Assembly: GCA_000697055.1 (NCBI GenBank)
Contig: JNDT01002248.1
Span: 41,356 to 105,355, forward strand
Origin: Saksenaea vasiformis B4078
Taxonomy: Eukaryota; Mucoromycota; Mucoromycetes; Mucorales; Saksenaeaceae
Direction: 5' to 3'
Length of the DNA: 64,000 nt
The notes below the pieces were generated by a model, which did no database searches, was not told the DNA's origin, and saw only the letters and a program-made list of their open reading frames with translations. This document shows, piece after piece, positions 45,778 through 58,679 of the stretch. A program made the position numbers and the translations under genes. Within the stretch, counting starts at the first letter, position 1. Each line of letters starts with the position of its first letter.

Positions 45778-47520
45778 ATGAATAATCCTCCTCCCCCTCC
45801 TCCTCCTTCCACGGGTTACTACGACCCGCCTTATGCACCCAATCCATCTTATGCGCCTAATCAACCTTTTGCAGAACAAGGCGGAGTAAAACGAATTCAG
45901 CCTTCTAGTGGATACAAAGATGTCTGGGCGACCATCCTGTGGCTCTGTAATCTTGGCGCCTTCATTGCACTCACTGTCTTGGGACTCCGCACCTATCGCG
46001 CCAGAACAGACTCCTACGGCGGCACGCCATCGACGACACGGTATCCTGGCATTACTTTTGATACGGGCACATTCAAAGTGTTTGGCCTTTCCGCCGTTGT
46101 AGGATTCGGCATCAGCATCCTCTATCTCTTACTAGCCAATGCGTAAGATTTTTTTTCTTTTTGTTGTACTGCTGTAAACAGGGGGGGGAAAACTTGTTGA
46201 CTGGGATTGATTTAGTTTTCCAAAACCATTGATCATCATCACTTTTATCGGGAGTATCATTGTGTATTTTGGCGTGACAATCTACTACTTTACGCAGCAT
46301 TACTATTCAGCAGCTATCGTTTTTCTAATTTTCTCCGTTCTCTACTTACTGGCCTTTTGGTGGTGGCGCCGTCGCATTCCCTTTGCAGCCGTTCTACTGG
46401 AAAATGTCACATCGATCACCAAGCAATACCCTAGCACCATTGTCATTGGTATTATTTCCTTGATTATCCAGACAGCCTTTTCCTTTTGGTTCATGTTCAC
46501 CGTGATCGGGGTCTACGAAACCTACTTTAGCACCACAGCCAACAATGCGCGATTGAATCTCGCCATGGTGTTTTTGGTATTTTCATTTTACTGGACATCT
46601 CAAGTAATAACCTATGTAACCCACGTAATCATTGCTGGTATCTTTGCCTCGATCTATTTTGCTATGCCTACGACTGCACCCGTGTGGGGTAGCCTCCGTC
46701 GTGCACTGACCACGAGCTTCGGCTCCATCTGTTTCGGTAGTCTATTGATCGCACTGGTCAACCTTATACGTTATTTCATCCACATGGCCCGTGCCAGCAC
46801 AGACAGTCCTATCTTGAGCTTTGTTCTATGTCTGGTTGAATGCATTGTCGGCTGCTTCCAAGGTCTCTTTGTAAGTTGCTCCGCCCCTTCCTTCACTTTT
46901 TTTAACAGCCTTTTTATTTATTTCAAAGGAATGGTTTAATTATTATGCCTTTAGTGGTGTTGCTATCTATGGTAAAGGGTTTATTCCATCTGCAAAAAAT
47001 ACGTGGAATATGATCAAGGATCGGGGAATGGAGGCCATGATCAATGACAACTTGATTGGCAATGTTCTTTTCATGGGTAAGAATAATCATGACGATAATG
47101 GTTGGCCCAATTGTTCATCCTCAAAAACATAGGAGGACTTCTTGTTGGTGTATTATGTTCTCTTTTGGGTTTTATCTATTTGCAAGTTGTCAAACCAGAT
47201 TACAACCAGACAGGAGGTATGACCCCTGTTGTCGTGATGGTGTGTTTTTTAGTGGGCGCCTCCATGTTTTCAACCATTGCCACGGTTATCTCCAGTGGCG
47301 CTACAACCACATTTGTTTGTCTAGCAGAAGATCCTGATGCATTAAGAAGGTTAGCAACGAACGCGTCTATTTGTAGAAAGAAAAAAAGGGAAGCACAGCT
47401 AAGCACACATATATTTATATATTATTTTTTTGTTTTGTTTGGGTAAACAGGACGAAGCCAGAATTGTTCCAAAAAGTAAAGGAAAATGACGACAAAGCTA
47501 AACATCTGACTCACTTTTAA
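45778..47520 (+). CDS. PNS1: Choline transporter-like (CTL/Pns1) membrane protein
   Basis: Pns1/CTL proteins are multipass membrane proteins of the choline transporter-like family; the transport role in fungi is not settled. Five exons (45778-46142, 46216-46870, 46929-47076, 47133-47349, 47451-47520) give 484 residues. The Pro-rich cytosolic N-terminus (NNPPPPPPPSTGYYDPP) and the GYKDVWATILWLC entry into the first membrane segment are typical. About ten hydrophobic segments follow. The conserved WFNYYAFSGVAIYGKGF, NLIGNVLFMG and SGATTTFVCLAEDPDALRR are CTL family signatures. The tail is short and charged. All introns keep frame. Confidence 0.94.
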
Positions 47521-47831
47521 CTTAGATTCGTGAGACCTGGCCACGGGTGGTGCAAGGTGTATAAACAAGCAAGCTGATCGTCTGGCTTCCCACTATATAA
47601 TACAGCCATCGAGTGATACTATGTCATAGAGAGGACATTTTAAAAATAAAGCTATATACGCAGGCATAAAAAGAAAAACGAGCGCATTTGACGTCCACAA
47701 AACAGTGAGAACACTCTCTCCCCCTTTTCTTTTTCTTTTTTGTACTCGTACCTGCCCATACAAGGAAAGAATAAAAGGAATCTTTTCTTTTTTTGTTGGT
47801 TTCTTTTTATGAATGCCGGTTTCTCTTTTTT
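47521..47831. other. Spacer between convergent genes
   Basis: 3' ends of the transporter gene (+) and the LIM-RhoGAP gene (-). T-rich, without coding features. Confidence 0.45.
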
Positions 47832-50800
47832 TTACTTTGCAATGGGTGTATAGGAGGAATAGGGAATATGATTCTGTTGTGAATACATCGGTGACGATGA
47901 GTGCTCGGATGTCCGTCCTTGTTCGCCTGTTGAGTTCAGAGGTTTTTTCCGTATCACCTGTTCCATCTTCTTTAAGAATTCCTTGGACGTCATTTCACCT
48001 CTAGCATCGGTTAATGTTTGATCTTCAAGGAAATCTTCCATATCCTCAGGAATCTAAATATTTTTTTTTCCATCATCAGCAAATCTTTTCCATTTTTTTC
48101 TTTCCTTTTGCAACTTACCAGGCAGAACTCTTCGTATCCTTCTAAAAGCATTTCTACTACATGAATAGCCGTGAATGAATCGTCTTGGGCAGGATCTTTC
48201 GAACTCGATGTCAGGATATTCGGTGCCATGACACGTGCGAGATTAGGAATATCCATCCGACTACCCGTGTCCGATGTCACGTAAGAAAAGGAAGCTACCC
48301 ATCTTAGGAAAAGAAAGAGAACTTCCATGGTATCACGATTGCATCGAGGTAACATACAACATGCCAGATGAAGAACACGTTTACGAGCCACTGGATTTTC
48401 GATTTCTTTGATGAAAAAGATGATGTGAGCATCCCCGTTTTCAGTTAACCGTTGGTAAAACTTACTGTGAGAGCAGATAAACAAACTAAATAATTTATGG
48501 GTCAGTAGCGGATCGGGCATCTCGCGCAAAAACTTCTTCAAGAGAGCCGCAATTTGGATTGCATTGTCAGAGGATAAATTGACATCGTGTGGGTTTTTGT
48601 CCAGTTGTTCGCTCAAGTCTTTCAACCGACGGATATTACCGTTTTTGCGAAACACGCCCTCGACCGACATATCTAAGTTTGCCCTTTTGATAAACAAGTC
48701 TTGTTGCTATATGTAGCTGTGCTTACCCATTTGACGCATGGCAGTGATGGCGTCGTCGATAAATGCAGGAATCTTAATCGGAGACGGTCCTGCACCCAGA
48801 TTGGATTCGACGCCGGTTTTTTCGGTTAAAACGTCCAAGGAAACGCCAAACGTGCCTTCTTCTTTTCCTTTGCAACCTTTGCGCGTCCCACCCGTTCTGA
48901 GAGAGGTAAAGAATTTTCCCCAAATGGATGATTTTTTAAATTCGATGAAATTGAGCAACTCATTTTGTGAGAAGAACTGGCGCACGTAAGGTTCGATCTG
49001 AACCACCGCGACATGACGTACAATCATGTACTGTAATGCGGAAAGCTCCGAAAAATAAATGCGCGGTCGGCCACATGCGCTAGTGGCAATCGATCGATTG
49101 ATGGACGGACGTTGCTGGTAATGCGACTCAACTGGTAGCGATACAGGAGGATCTTCCAAAAACGTAGGTTGTACTGTGGGGCGATCTTCGAGGACGACGG
49201 GTTGATGTGATGAAGGATGGGGCAAGGGAGGGAGGTCTTTATGTTGATCAAGGCGTCGTTTCAGACTATCCACCCGCGCCGGCGCAGGTCTTGAGGATGG
49301 TTGTTGTTGTTGTTGTTGTTGTTGTCCTCCTTCTTCTTCCGAAATCGTAGGTGTATTATTCATGGTACTCACATTGCCTAGAATGGTGGATCGTTTTGCG
49401 GTTTTGAAGGAGCGTGACATCTTCCGTTCCAGTTTTGTGCTCTGCACTACCTTGACATCAGGAATATGTGTAGGATAACAGGTCACTTTGTCATCAAAGA
49501 CAGAGCTCATGGCAGGTACCATTTCCAGAGTAGATGCCACGAGCTCTTTTCCGGAAACATCTTTGCCATGTTGTTGAAGTCGTGACTTGATGGATATGTC
49601 GACGTGCGAGAGTTGATTATCTTTTTTTGGGGGGAGGGAAGGGAAACGAATCAGCATGAAAGAATAAGTATAATCTGTGGGTTCTTGCCTGTGATTTGGA
49701 GCAGGCTACAGAGACGACTGAGGGCGACACGTAGCAAGTAAGCGTACTGTGACAATTTTGTAATGCGTTCAAAGGTTGTGTCACTCGTCTTCAAACCTGT
49801 ACATCGTGTGCACAGCACTGACAGCGAGGCAGAACTGAAGACGGCCGACTCGGAATCATTCACCAATGACCATTTGCATTGGCGGCATTGAAAACATTTC
49901 GAATGCCAACGATATTGACCATATCGCCAACACTGATCTTCAATGGTGGTTTTGCAGGAATGGCATAAATCGGTAGCTTGTCTTCCCTTGATCAACATCT
50001 GACTATCTCGACTATGACGTTCTTTCCCTGCGACCTCCATCAATTTGGCTAAAAGGCGTGATACAGCAATTGGTTTGTTTACGAGAAGTTCCTATGCGTC
50101 CCAAGGTTAAGCTAGTAGAAAAGGCAAAGAGAGGGAGTTACCAGTTGCAGGGCAGCCGTCAACGCTACACGAAGCAGTATTTTAAGGTAATGTGCCAAAC
50201 CAGTGACGAGAGAGAGAAGTTCTTGCGTAATGCCCAACTTTTTAACTTCTTGTGTACGTGATAAAAGGGAAAAGAAGTTGATGATCTTTTTACATAACAT
50301 CTTTGCTTCTCGTGTGTATTTAAAATCTAAACATGTAATCAGCAAGCAGCCAATTTTTTTTTGTTTGTTATGATTTATGATTTTTTTTTTTACCTTCTTG
50401 TTGATATGTTTCGTAAAGCTTACACAATTCATCCACACCAGCAAATAAGGCTTCTACATGGACGAGAAAGCGTTCGGAGAGACAGATACTTTCAAGATAG
50501 GCGCCATTGGATACGTGAAGCATCATTTCAGAGATGCATACAGCGGAGGATTCTGTTGGATATATATATATATATAATATCAACAAAACATATCCCCTTT
50601 ACTCTTAAACAAGATGACCTTTATTTTATTTTTACCTTCAAATGCAGACAACACTTGCCAAATTCGAAACACTTTCTCTTCCATTTCGTGCTGTTTTTCC
50701 AATAATTGTGCAGGATTTTGAGGGAATAACTCTAAACAAAAGAAACTTTCTTTTTTAGTCATCACTAATTTAAGAAAAAGAAGGTTTTTTTTACCAGGAT

Positions 50801-51501
50801 GATTTATTGTATCAGGTAGATGCTGGGCGACTTTGACATTCCAATACTGAAAAAAAAATAAAAACGATGTTATATATAGAAAACCTTTTGAATCTATTTA
50901 TTTATGATTAAAAAAGAAGAGAGAATTTTTACCTTGTGTATCATGTAACATTCAAGATGCCAATGGTCTATCGTATCTTTTCGATCAATCTCCACATATT
51001 GTTTGAGAATGGCCATTTGACATCCAGCACACATTACAGCAAATTGTGTTGAATAATGAAAATGGCAGTAGACTTGTCCGTTGTGTTCATAATAAGAATC
51101 ATCAGTGCCAAAGGTGGTGGAACAGGCACTACACATAAAATGATCGATGTGATATTTTTTATCCAGAGCAATAATATAAGCACCGCGTAAAGCGTCGTCG
51201 CAGTGCGCACAGACAAGTCCGAGTCGACGAAAGTAATCGCGTTCACATAATGGTAGAGGGCCTGCATCTGTTTCGAAAGGAAAAAATTCAGCCGCCACCG
51301 GCGCGTGGCAATCCTAAGATGGGATGAGCTTTCCTTTTTGTCTAACTAATAGAGGCTTACAGTGCATGTAAAACATTCTGGATGAAATGTTCCGCCTAAT
51401 GCGCGTACAAGTTGATTTCCCAGTACGAGTTGACAACGAGAGCAGGTTGGTAATTGTTGTTTTGTTGATGAAACCGTAAGCATATTCCCTGGTGTAGTCA
51501 T
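47832..51501 (-). CDS. LRG1: LIM-domain RhoGAP (Lrg1/Rga type)
   Basis: It activates GTP hydrolysis by Rho-type GTPases in cell wall and polarity control; in yeast Lrg1 acts on Rho1. Multi-exon gene with exon 1 at 51361-51501, exon 2 at 50933-51313, and further exons down to the stop at 47832. LIM1 and LIM2 are adjacent (CSRCQLVLG, FHPECFTC, CAHCDDALRGAY, DHFMCSACSTTFG, CHFHYS, CAGC). A long helical middle follows, then another LIM (CHSCKTTIEDQCWRYG, WHSKCFQCRQCKWSLV, CTRC at about 49780-49960). The C-terminal RhoGAP (about 48120-48697) shows EGVFRKNGN with the Arg finger, KKFLREMPDPLLT and ARVMAPNIL. This layout (LIMs N-terminal, RhoGAP C-terminal) is the Lrg1 arrangement. About nine introns; I did not fix every internal boundary. 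Confidence 0.9.
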
Positions 51502-51996
51502 TGTGGAGGTATATATATATATATATATATGTAAAATGGAGGAGAAGGTTGTATGGTTGTTGAAGGGGAAGAAAAAGGTAAGGGGAAGGGACACCTTGTC
51601 AATTTGTCTATAGGATGATCTCTGTTCTTGTCTGACTTTTTGGACTTCTTTCTGTCTCAGATAATCAACAACTTATTTGAGACTGACTCTCTCTCTCGCT
51701 TCTGTCGTTCTCTTCTTCTTCGTCTACTCGTTCTACTTTCTATACAAGTAACTTGTTTCTCGCTTCTCTTCTCGTAGAATTGTTTGTTTTGTAACAAAAA
51801 GGTTAAAAAACGTATCAAAAGAAAGAAAACCCAGAAAATAGGACAGGGTAGCCGGAGAAAAAAAAAGGGAAATACGTGTGTGAGAGAGAGAGAAAGAGAG
51901 AGCCAGCAAAACGAAATCCATGAGTTGAGTGAGAGGCGCAAGATGTACTAAAATGGTTGGGTAACTCATGGACAGGAACGCAGCGGAATTTAAAAA
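51502..51996. other. Intergenic with GA/CT tracts
   Basis: Promoter/leader of the LIM-RhoGAP gene and 3' region of the next gene. It has an AT microsatellite at 51512-51530 and GA-rich runs at 51880-51902. Phe/Ser-rich minus frames here are artefacts of these tracts. Confidence 0.5.
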
Positions 51997-52519
51997 TCAT
52001 TGCTCCAAGATTACTTGAGCTATCGCATAATCACCGTCATGCGACAACGAAACGTGTGCCCGCCGGATACCAAACGACGTGCCGTTCACCACGTGGATCA
52101 TCGGCTTTCCTAAGCCCAATAAACCCATTCTCGTGAGTTATACACAAGAACAAAAAGAAAAAGATGTATACAAACCATTTTGTTTTGTAACTGTCACCTG
52201 TTTCCACTCTAACCGTTGAATAGGAAATAATGCTTTGTATACAGCTTCTTTAATACACCATCTATCATTTTATTAACCATTTGTTATTTTTTTTCTTATA
52301 TTCAGTTATGTTTTTTTTTTTTTTTTTTTTTTTTTACCGTGATCCAAGAAAGAGTACAAGCCGTTGATCCGTGTCCAGCTTTCCCCGAAATCGAGACGAG
52401 AAGTCGTCATGTTCCGCCGGACTCAAGATTCGACGCGCCAATCTGTCGCTTCCCCTGCGTGCAATGAGGGACGCAATCCGCGGTAAATAACAAATGTCCA
52501 CCCCCACACCCAAAATCAT
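51997..52519 (-). CDS. PPT2: Holo-ACP synthase (4'-phosphopantetheinyl transferase, AcpS type)
   Basis: It transfers phosphopantetheine from CoA to the mitochondrial acyl carrier protein (Ppt2 in yeast). Three exons (52338-52519, 52172-52261, 51997-52129) give 134 residues, normal for stand-alone AcpS. GVGVDICYLPRI holds the Mg-binding Asp. RWCIKEAVYKAL is the W-x-KEA-x-x-KA signature with the second metal ligand. AHVSLSHDGDYAIAQV is the conserved C-terminal strand pair. The start MILGVGVD was chosen because a longer frame upstream lacks family similarity. Intron 1 contains a 26-base T-run, unusually long. No clear targeting peptide is visible, so localisation is by family only. Confidence 0.88.
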
Positions 52520-53093
52520 AAGACAGAACGTTTTCCTTCTCGTTCTCCGAGAATCCGACGAACACACAGAAAATTCAATAACCCAGCCATAAATAACAAC
52601 CGTTTTCAACGTCACTCCCTCGTTCAAGGTTTAGTCCCGAAACTTTTTTTTCTATATTTTTTGTGGATCCATCGGAAGTCGAAAAATAAGAAAAAAAAAA
52701 AGGGACTCATACCCCCTTTTCAACGAACCATGACCAAACCCGATCGTATCCAGACCATAAAATGTACTAAAGATAGGTGAAAATAGAGACCGATCAAAAG
52801 CCAGCTTAGTGAAACATGATGATCGATGATGATGATGATAGTACCGCTCATCAATGACACATGGATAATATATAGACTCACGTTTTTTTATATATCTTTA
52901 TTGCCACCTAAATCAGGAACAATACCTGCGTACAGAACGTGTTGGTGCATTGCCCCCCTTTTCTCTTTTTTTTTTCTTTTCTTTTTTTTTTTAAACCTAA
53001 TTGTAATCCTTGACAACCTTGGGTTTTCGTAGTCAAATTCATACAATGTGTTACGCACAGAAGGGTATATAGCGGATAGGGAATATGGAAAAG
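52520..53093. other. Intergenic
   Basis: Promoter of the AcpS gene and 3' end of the BTB/CAP-Gly gene. It has a GAT microsatellite at 52820-52842 and T-runs at about 52965-52993. No gene was seen. Confidence 0.45.
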
Positions 53094-55934
53094 TTAGAGT
53101 TTGTTGGTGGTCAGCATGGGTAGAATCTTAAAGTCATCGGGCTTCACAAATACACCACGTTGCGCATCCGTCCGAAAATAACGGACACCGTCGATCGATC
53201 CATCGCTTTTTCCAACTAAAAAACCCCACCATGTCAGTTATGGTAATTATGTCAATAAATAGTTTTCCAACTTACGGCGGCTTTCAAGTTCTACACCAAC
53301 CCAAACACCTTTGGCGAAATTCACTTGGCCAACGTATTTGATGGTACCCAATGTAGGCAACGGACGACGGAGAAGTTCTACCTTGGCACCGATTTCTGGT
53401 GTTACCATGGTAATTGTCTCGTCGTCATCGCTGACATCACTACTGTTGCCACCGATTGTCCATAGCGACCGTCGAGGAGATCGACTCCGTTTTTGCATAG
53501 AAGCAGGCTGATTTGGACTGAGGTAAGTTGCGACGGGTGATTTTGCACGAAGCGGTGCTTTGGGCAATTCAAACTTTAACCGAGTCGGCCTTGGACTATC
53601 CGTCGATTCATTGGACAACGTTCTTGACAACGGCGGTCTTTCATGCATCAGGATATCAATGGGTAGCAACGCGTCTGTCAGAGAGGACAATGAATCACGA
53701 GAAGAAATAGAAAGACGCCGTTCTCTTGTCGATGTATCGTAAGACAAAAGATGAATCGATGGTTGTGTAGCGCAGTCATGAAGTGCATCGACACCATAAG
53801 GTGTATTCATACGGGTCGAAGACCCTGTTGAAGATGACCGTGGACGCGTACCCAGCGCGCCTCTTGTCGCCATAGCAGATGCGTCAAGCACGCTACTTGA
53901 TCGTGGTCGCCGCAAATTGCCCAAGGAAAAGCGTCGAGGTACATTGCGTGTACCATGATAAGACGTTGTTTTGAATAGCCCTGTTCCATTTTCGATGTCT
54001 GATATTTTCGATTTAAAAGCCGCTTTGGCCATCTTCGGCTTGAAGCTGAAAATGGATGCAAAATCGGAATCGACATGTTTCGTCAGCGCTCGGTAAGGGA
54101 CACGGATATCTAAACACAACCAACCCATCAGTTTCGCTTTTTGTTGTTGTTGTTGTTGCTATGTCTTAACCCTTACCATCGGAAAGAGCTCTCAGGGTCT
54201 CTTTTTCTAGTTTTGCTAATCCACCTAAAGCTTTGACGCTTACCCATCGGCGGGCAAGATAAGCTACGCACGTTTCTCTTGCCTCAATTAGAACACCATC
54301 CACAGCTGCATTTTGCACCACTTCTTGGCGTCCAATCAGACGTAACACAATGCTTTCGTACAGCATGGCAGCATTGCCGTCGTGAATTCCTTCGTTCAAG
54401 ACCCGCCTGAGCAAGAAATCCAGAAAGTCGACTGAAAAGCCATAGCCAATATTGTCCACACACGACAACAAAATAGGATACTCAACACAGTAAAAATCAA
54501 AGTTTTGTGATACAAGTCCCACCGTGTAATTCAGAATAGGCCCAAGTAGATCGTAGGTTGCATTTGACCATGTTATAGCAGGGTCAGCACCTCGGAGTTG
54601 CGATAGACAGAGATGAAGCGAATGTAACACATGGATGGCATTGTGTTTTGTCACATTTCTCGTCGTCTGGGCCGCCAAATCACGAATTAAGTTGGACGGC
54701 GCTGTTGGGGTATCAGATGAGAGCGAAGAATACGGGGATGTGTTGTTTGCTTCCTCAGGGGTTGGCATCAACGAATTCACCAGAATAGCAAACGATTTTT
54801 GTGGCCACAGTGGTGAGATAGAGTTTACCGGATCAGCGTACAGCGTGACCAGCGCGGGTCGCATTACCGGTATCACATCTGCATTTTTCTCAGCAAACAA
54901 GAGCATGGAGGGTAACAGCATGGCGCAGTCGGAACATGTGCATTTGAACTGGTGACAATTGTTTGCCATTTCATTCAGTATCGCCAAACCAATGGTATCA
55001 AAGTGACCGAGATAGTCTGCAGCATAAAATGCCTTTTTCAAGACCCGGAGGGAATATTTTTTAAGGGCAATGCGATGTTGCAAAGGCGAGAGTTGTTGTC
55101 TCTTTTCGGTCAATGGGGATGCAACTGTGACGGTATCAGCATACATGTAGCGGAGAATGACATCTAAAGTGGCCGACGAAAATAGATCATCGGTTAAATG
55201 TAGCGTAGAACTTTCAGCCTCACGGAAGTCGCCGCAGAATATCGCGTGGAAGTAAGATGACCGAACGGCAAGCATAAACCGATGAACTGGCACAAAGACA
55301 GATGTATCATATGATGGTGTGCAAAGGATGCTTGGAATAGCCGGAGAACTGGACGTCATGTGTGTATGCTGATGTTTTTTATGTGCAGGATATATCTGAA
55401 TCCGTACGTCGCATCCGAGCCGCTGATTCTTCATGCGTAAAAGATCCTCCAAGAGCAATTCATAATCGGCTCCATTGGTTAGGTGTATCAATGGCACACC
55501 CAATTGTTCCTGCAACGCTTCTAAGTCGCAGCGGATATTGTCAGCTGATTCACCACCTAAGACATTGTTTGGTGATAGAGTGTCCGGAAAAAACTCTGAA
55601 GTATACCAGAAACGAAGGAGTGATCGCAGTTGTGAAAGAGATAGCACGCGGCTAACGTCAAGTGTTACCGGCCCATTGCTGGTGCTTGTCATGAGTTCAG
55701 ACATGTAGTTTTGACGAAATTCAGAAGGAACTCGTGCTAACAAGATCGCTAATGCAGTATAAAAAAAAACGAGGAGTTCATTCGTTATTCATAGTCAATA
55801 GCTTAGAACCTACCACGATGAGCCCAAACTGTGGTGGAAGGGTAACGGAAACAAACATCACCGAAATATTCTTCAACATTATCTAAAAGACTATGCAACG
55901 ACCTTTTCAATGTATTGGGTGGTGCACTAAACAT
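53094..55934 (-). CDS. Tandem BTB/POZ protein with C-terminal CAP-Gly domain
   Basis: Four exons (55814-55934, 54177-55748, 53276-54109, 53094-53215) join in frame to 882 residues. The N-terminal BTB starts FGDVCFRYPSTTVWAHRAIL and continues through QLRSLLRFWYTSEFFP. A second BTB reads DVRIQIYP..VFVPVHRFMLAVRSSYFHAIF..LDVILRYMYADTV. A helical BACK-like region follows with a Cys cluster (CHQFKCTCSDCA). About 200 Ser/Arg-rich residues form a linker. The C-terminal CAP-Gly has GTIKYVGQVNFAKGVWVGVE and GKSDGSIDGVRYF, the GKNDG-type pocket with Asn replaced by Ser, and GVFVKPDDF. BTB suggests a Cul3 adaptor, and CAP-Gly suggests microtubule end or tubulin tail binding. The combination within one protein is unusual to me. 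Confidence 0.88.
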
Positions 55935-58679
55935 GGAAATAGAGTCAAAAGAAGAAAAAATTCCAGGCACGCAATCGCAAGTTTATGGACTTTTTTTTTC
56001 TTTGTACAACACTGAACGAAAAAAAATAACAGAGAAATCCGGGAAGCTGGCCTTTCAAAGTAAAGGGCATGAAAACGAGACGGAGTTGTAATATAACTTT
56101 AAATCTTTGCTCCTTGACAACCGAAGAAACAGGGGCAATGAAAAAGCTTGAATGTTCGTTAGTGCTAACCATTTCTCGAACTTCTGAACCGAAAATAAGG
56201 GACACGAGGAACCACACGACCAAAACATAGATTTTTTATCCAGCTACAAAAGAGGAACCACTTACCTTTTCTAGACATTTGCTTCAACCATAATGTCATC
56301 TATTACGTAAAAACCCCTCACATCATGAGCAATAATCTTTTGGCAACTGTTGTTACTTTGCCAACTAAAAAATTCCTGATAATGACTTGAAATGAAAAAA
56401 TATCATTCATGGAAAGATTGGAACAAGCAACTAGAGAACTTCTGGAAGTGGACGGATAGGAAAACCAAAGATCGGCAAATGGATAAATAATAAAAATAAT
56501 GGAGGCATTCTCCACACTTTAACCGGGGAACAGACTGGAACACAAAAATGCCTCATTCGTTTTCTACAGTTGTTAACCGAAAACAGAGAACCACGATAAC
56601 AATTACAGCTGAGTGACTCACGTGCCTAACGCAATCCGAGATTGGCGTCTAGGGAAGCCAAGACGGCGTGTGAAAGACAAGATCGGTGCCACTGACCGAC
56701 TCCGAAAGTCCAAGCCCGCATGAAAATTGTTATCAGTAGGTATATTAGTCATCGATGATTTCCGTTTGGCTGAAGACAATTAGACTACTCTCTGGAATAG
56801 CTGACACCTATTTTGCTTCTGGTGCATCGACTTAACTATAATGATAAGTTTCAAAGTAAAAGATCTGCCACACCTCTGGAACACCCCGAGGCTCTGCCTG
56901 GAGAAGTGCCACAACGGCCCATGGTAATGGGGAAGTCATATAGCCTCTGTACTATTTTGCCTGTTGCCAACGATGACATACTTGATTAGCAATCGCTTAC
57001 TGTTTCTGTAGACATGTATACATGAAACGCATGTAGATGCTGTGGATGACGCTGTAGGATTGAATTGTCCTCCATCCTGTCAACACGTGGAACAATGATG
57101 GACAGAGGCGTTGCCTTGTACTCGAGCAAATGATGCCTTCAACAATGGTAATATGTTAAAAATGCTTACCGTCGGTTGCATGCATACTATCTGAGAAACT
57201 TCACCTGCTAACTTGGTAGATATCGCGAGCAGTCAACGATTAAGCTGTATCTGACTCAGCATTATGAAGACATTTGTATATAGTTGAATAATGACATCCG
57301 GATGATAGCTTTGCAGCAAAAAAAATAACGCGTAACAGATGAACCAAATATTTTGCATCCCATGTTGAGCGCATTTGGTCTCATCTTTGGCATATGGTCT
57401 TCCTCTTTTGATGACAGCGATGGATTCCAGGAATCTGACTTCATATTGCACCGCGATACCTACGTTCATTCTCTGACAGCAAGCATGGAATATAACTCTA
57501 TCACAGCCATAGTTATTATCTTATTTCTTTTATCTGTTGCCCGTATCACCTATTTGAGCCGAGGTATGTGCACCCATCCGCACGGATTCCGTCATCACGT
57601 CTTTCTATGCAATGTCCTTGTCGTCTGGCTGGAATGTGGAAGTTTGTCTTTTCGTAGATTCATAAAAGGATTCGCTTTCGCCTGTATGAACTGTCATTTT
57701 CCAGGATACGCTCTAGCGTCACCATGCTTCGAGAGACGGCATATCAGTAACTATATTTTTAATAGAGACATTTTTTCGGTTTTAGCAACCCTTTGATATT
57801 TCTTTAGCAATGTTATACCATCGACCCGTCCTTTTTCCTTTAAAGGCATGGATTTCCATCAAGATACAAGGGTGACGCGCTAATATTCAAATTGATGATC
57901 TTGTAGATTTCGGCCCCGAGATCAAGTGCCGCCTGGGTAACTCTAAAAGCTAGACGCATGTTGCCTTTTGTTTGAAATGCTACAACATTGGACGCCAACT
58001 GTGTAGAACTACGTAACGTGTCTCGAGGAAAGAAAGAACGCAAAGCAGCTTGAAATAGTGAAACACCAACAGCCATCTCTCTAAATCCATCCTCAAGCAA
58101 TTTACGGTTCTCTCAAAGCATTCTCATGTAAAATCAATCACCTTGCCGAGTTTCCACTGGTAGCACGAAGTCATCAGTTTCTCAGGCCTTTTATAAGCAA
58201 CTATGCTTGGCTGTTGTTCCCAGCGAGCGTTGCCCTTAAAAGAGGCGCCTTAACATTTCAAAAGGAATGAAGCCTGGAAAAAAGCTTCTCAGACAGTGGT
58301 AGAAATCGGATGGCGCAACGTTGTCCTGACCAATTACATCTAACATCTTCCTTATGCAGGATTTATTTGTATGCTACATTACGTGTACAACCTCCTAAAA
58401 CGTACTACATTGAGGCTTTTCTTTTTTTTTTTTACATTCGTTTCAAATTGATGCGGAAAAACAGCAGCATAGGAGCGGTATCTGAACGCTTGCATTGAAA
58501 TCCAATGGGAAGACAGGAGATTTCTGATTCTGTTGAAATTGCCGCTTAGTCCGATCAGTGCATCGTGGGACAATATTAAGTTTTTTTTCTTTAATCATGA
58601 ACACAGGAAAACAAATGCAAGTTTTGTACAAGTTACCAAGGAAATGGTATAAGTGATGAAATGAATAATAAAGCAGCAA
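55935..58679. other. Gene-poor region
   Basis: 2.7 kb without a supported gene. A minus-strand frame at 57840-58100 has a protein-like helical stretch (VAFQTKGNMRLAFRVTQAALDLG) and a TATAAAAG at 58188-58195, but no satisfactory start. A plus frame at 57353-57796 has no domain. No repeat was recognised. Confidence 0.45.

Noticed and set aside
51733..52000. Phe/Ser/Leu-rich minus-strand frames
   Set aside because: Produced by GA/CT microsatellites in the leader of the LIM-RhoGAP gene.
57353..57796. 147-residue plus-strand frame with one hydrophobic segment
   Set aside because: No recognisable family or start context; the hydrophobic part could be chance in AT-rich DNA.
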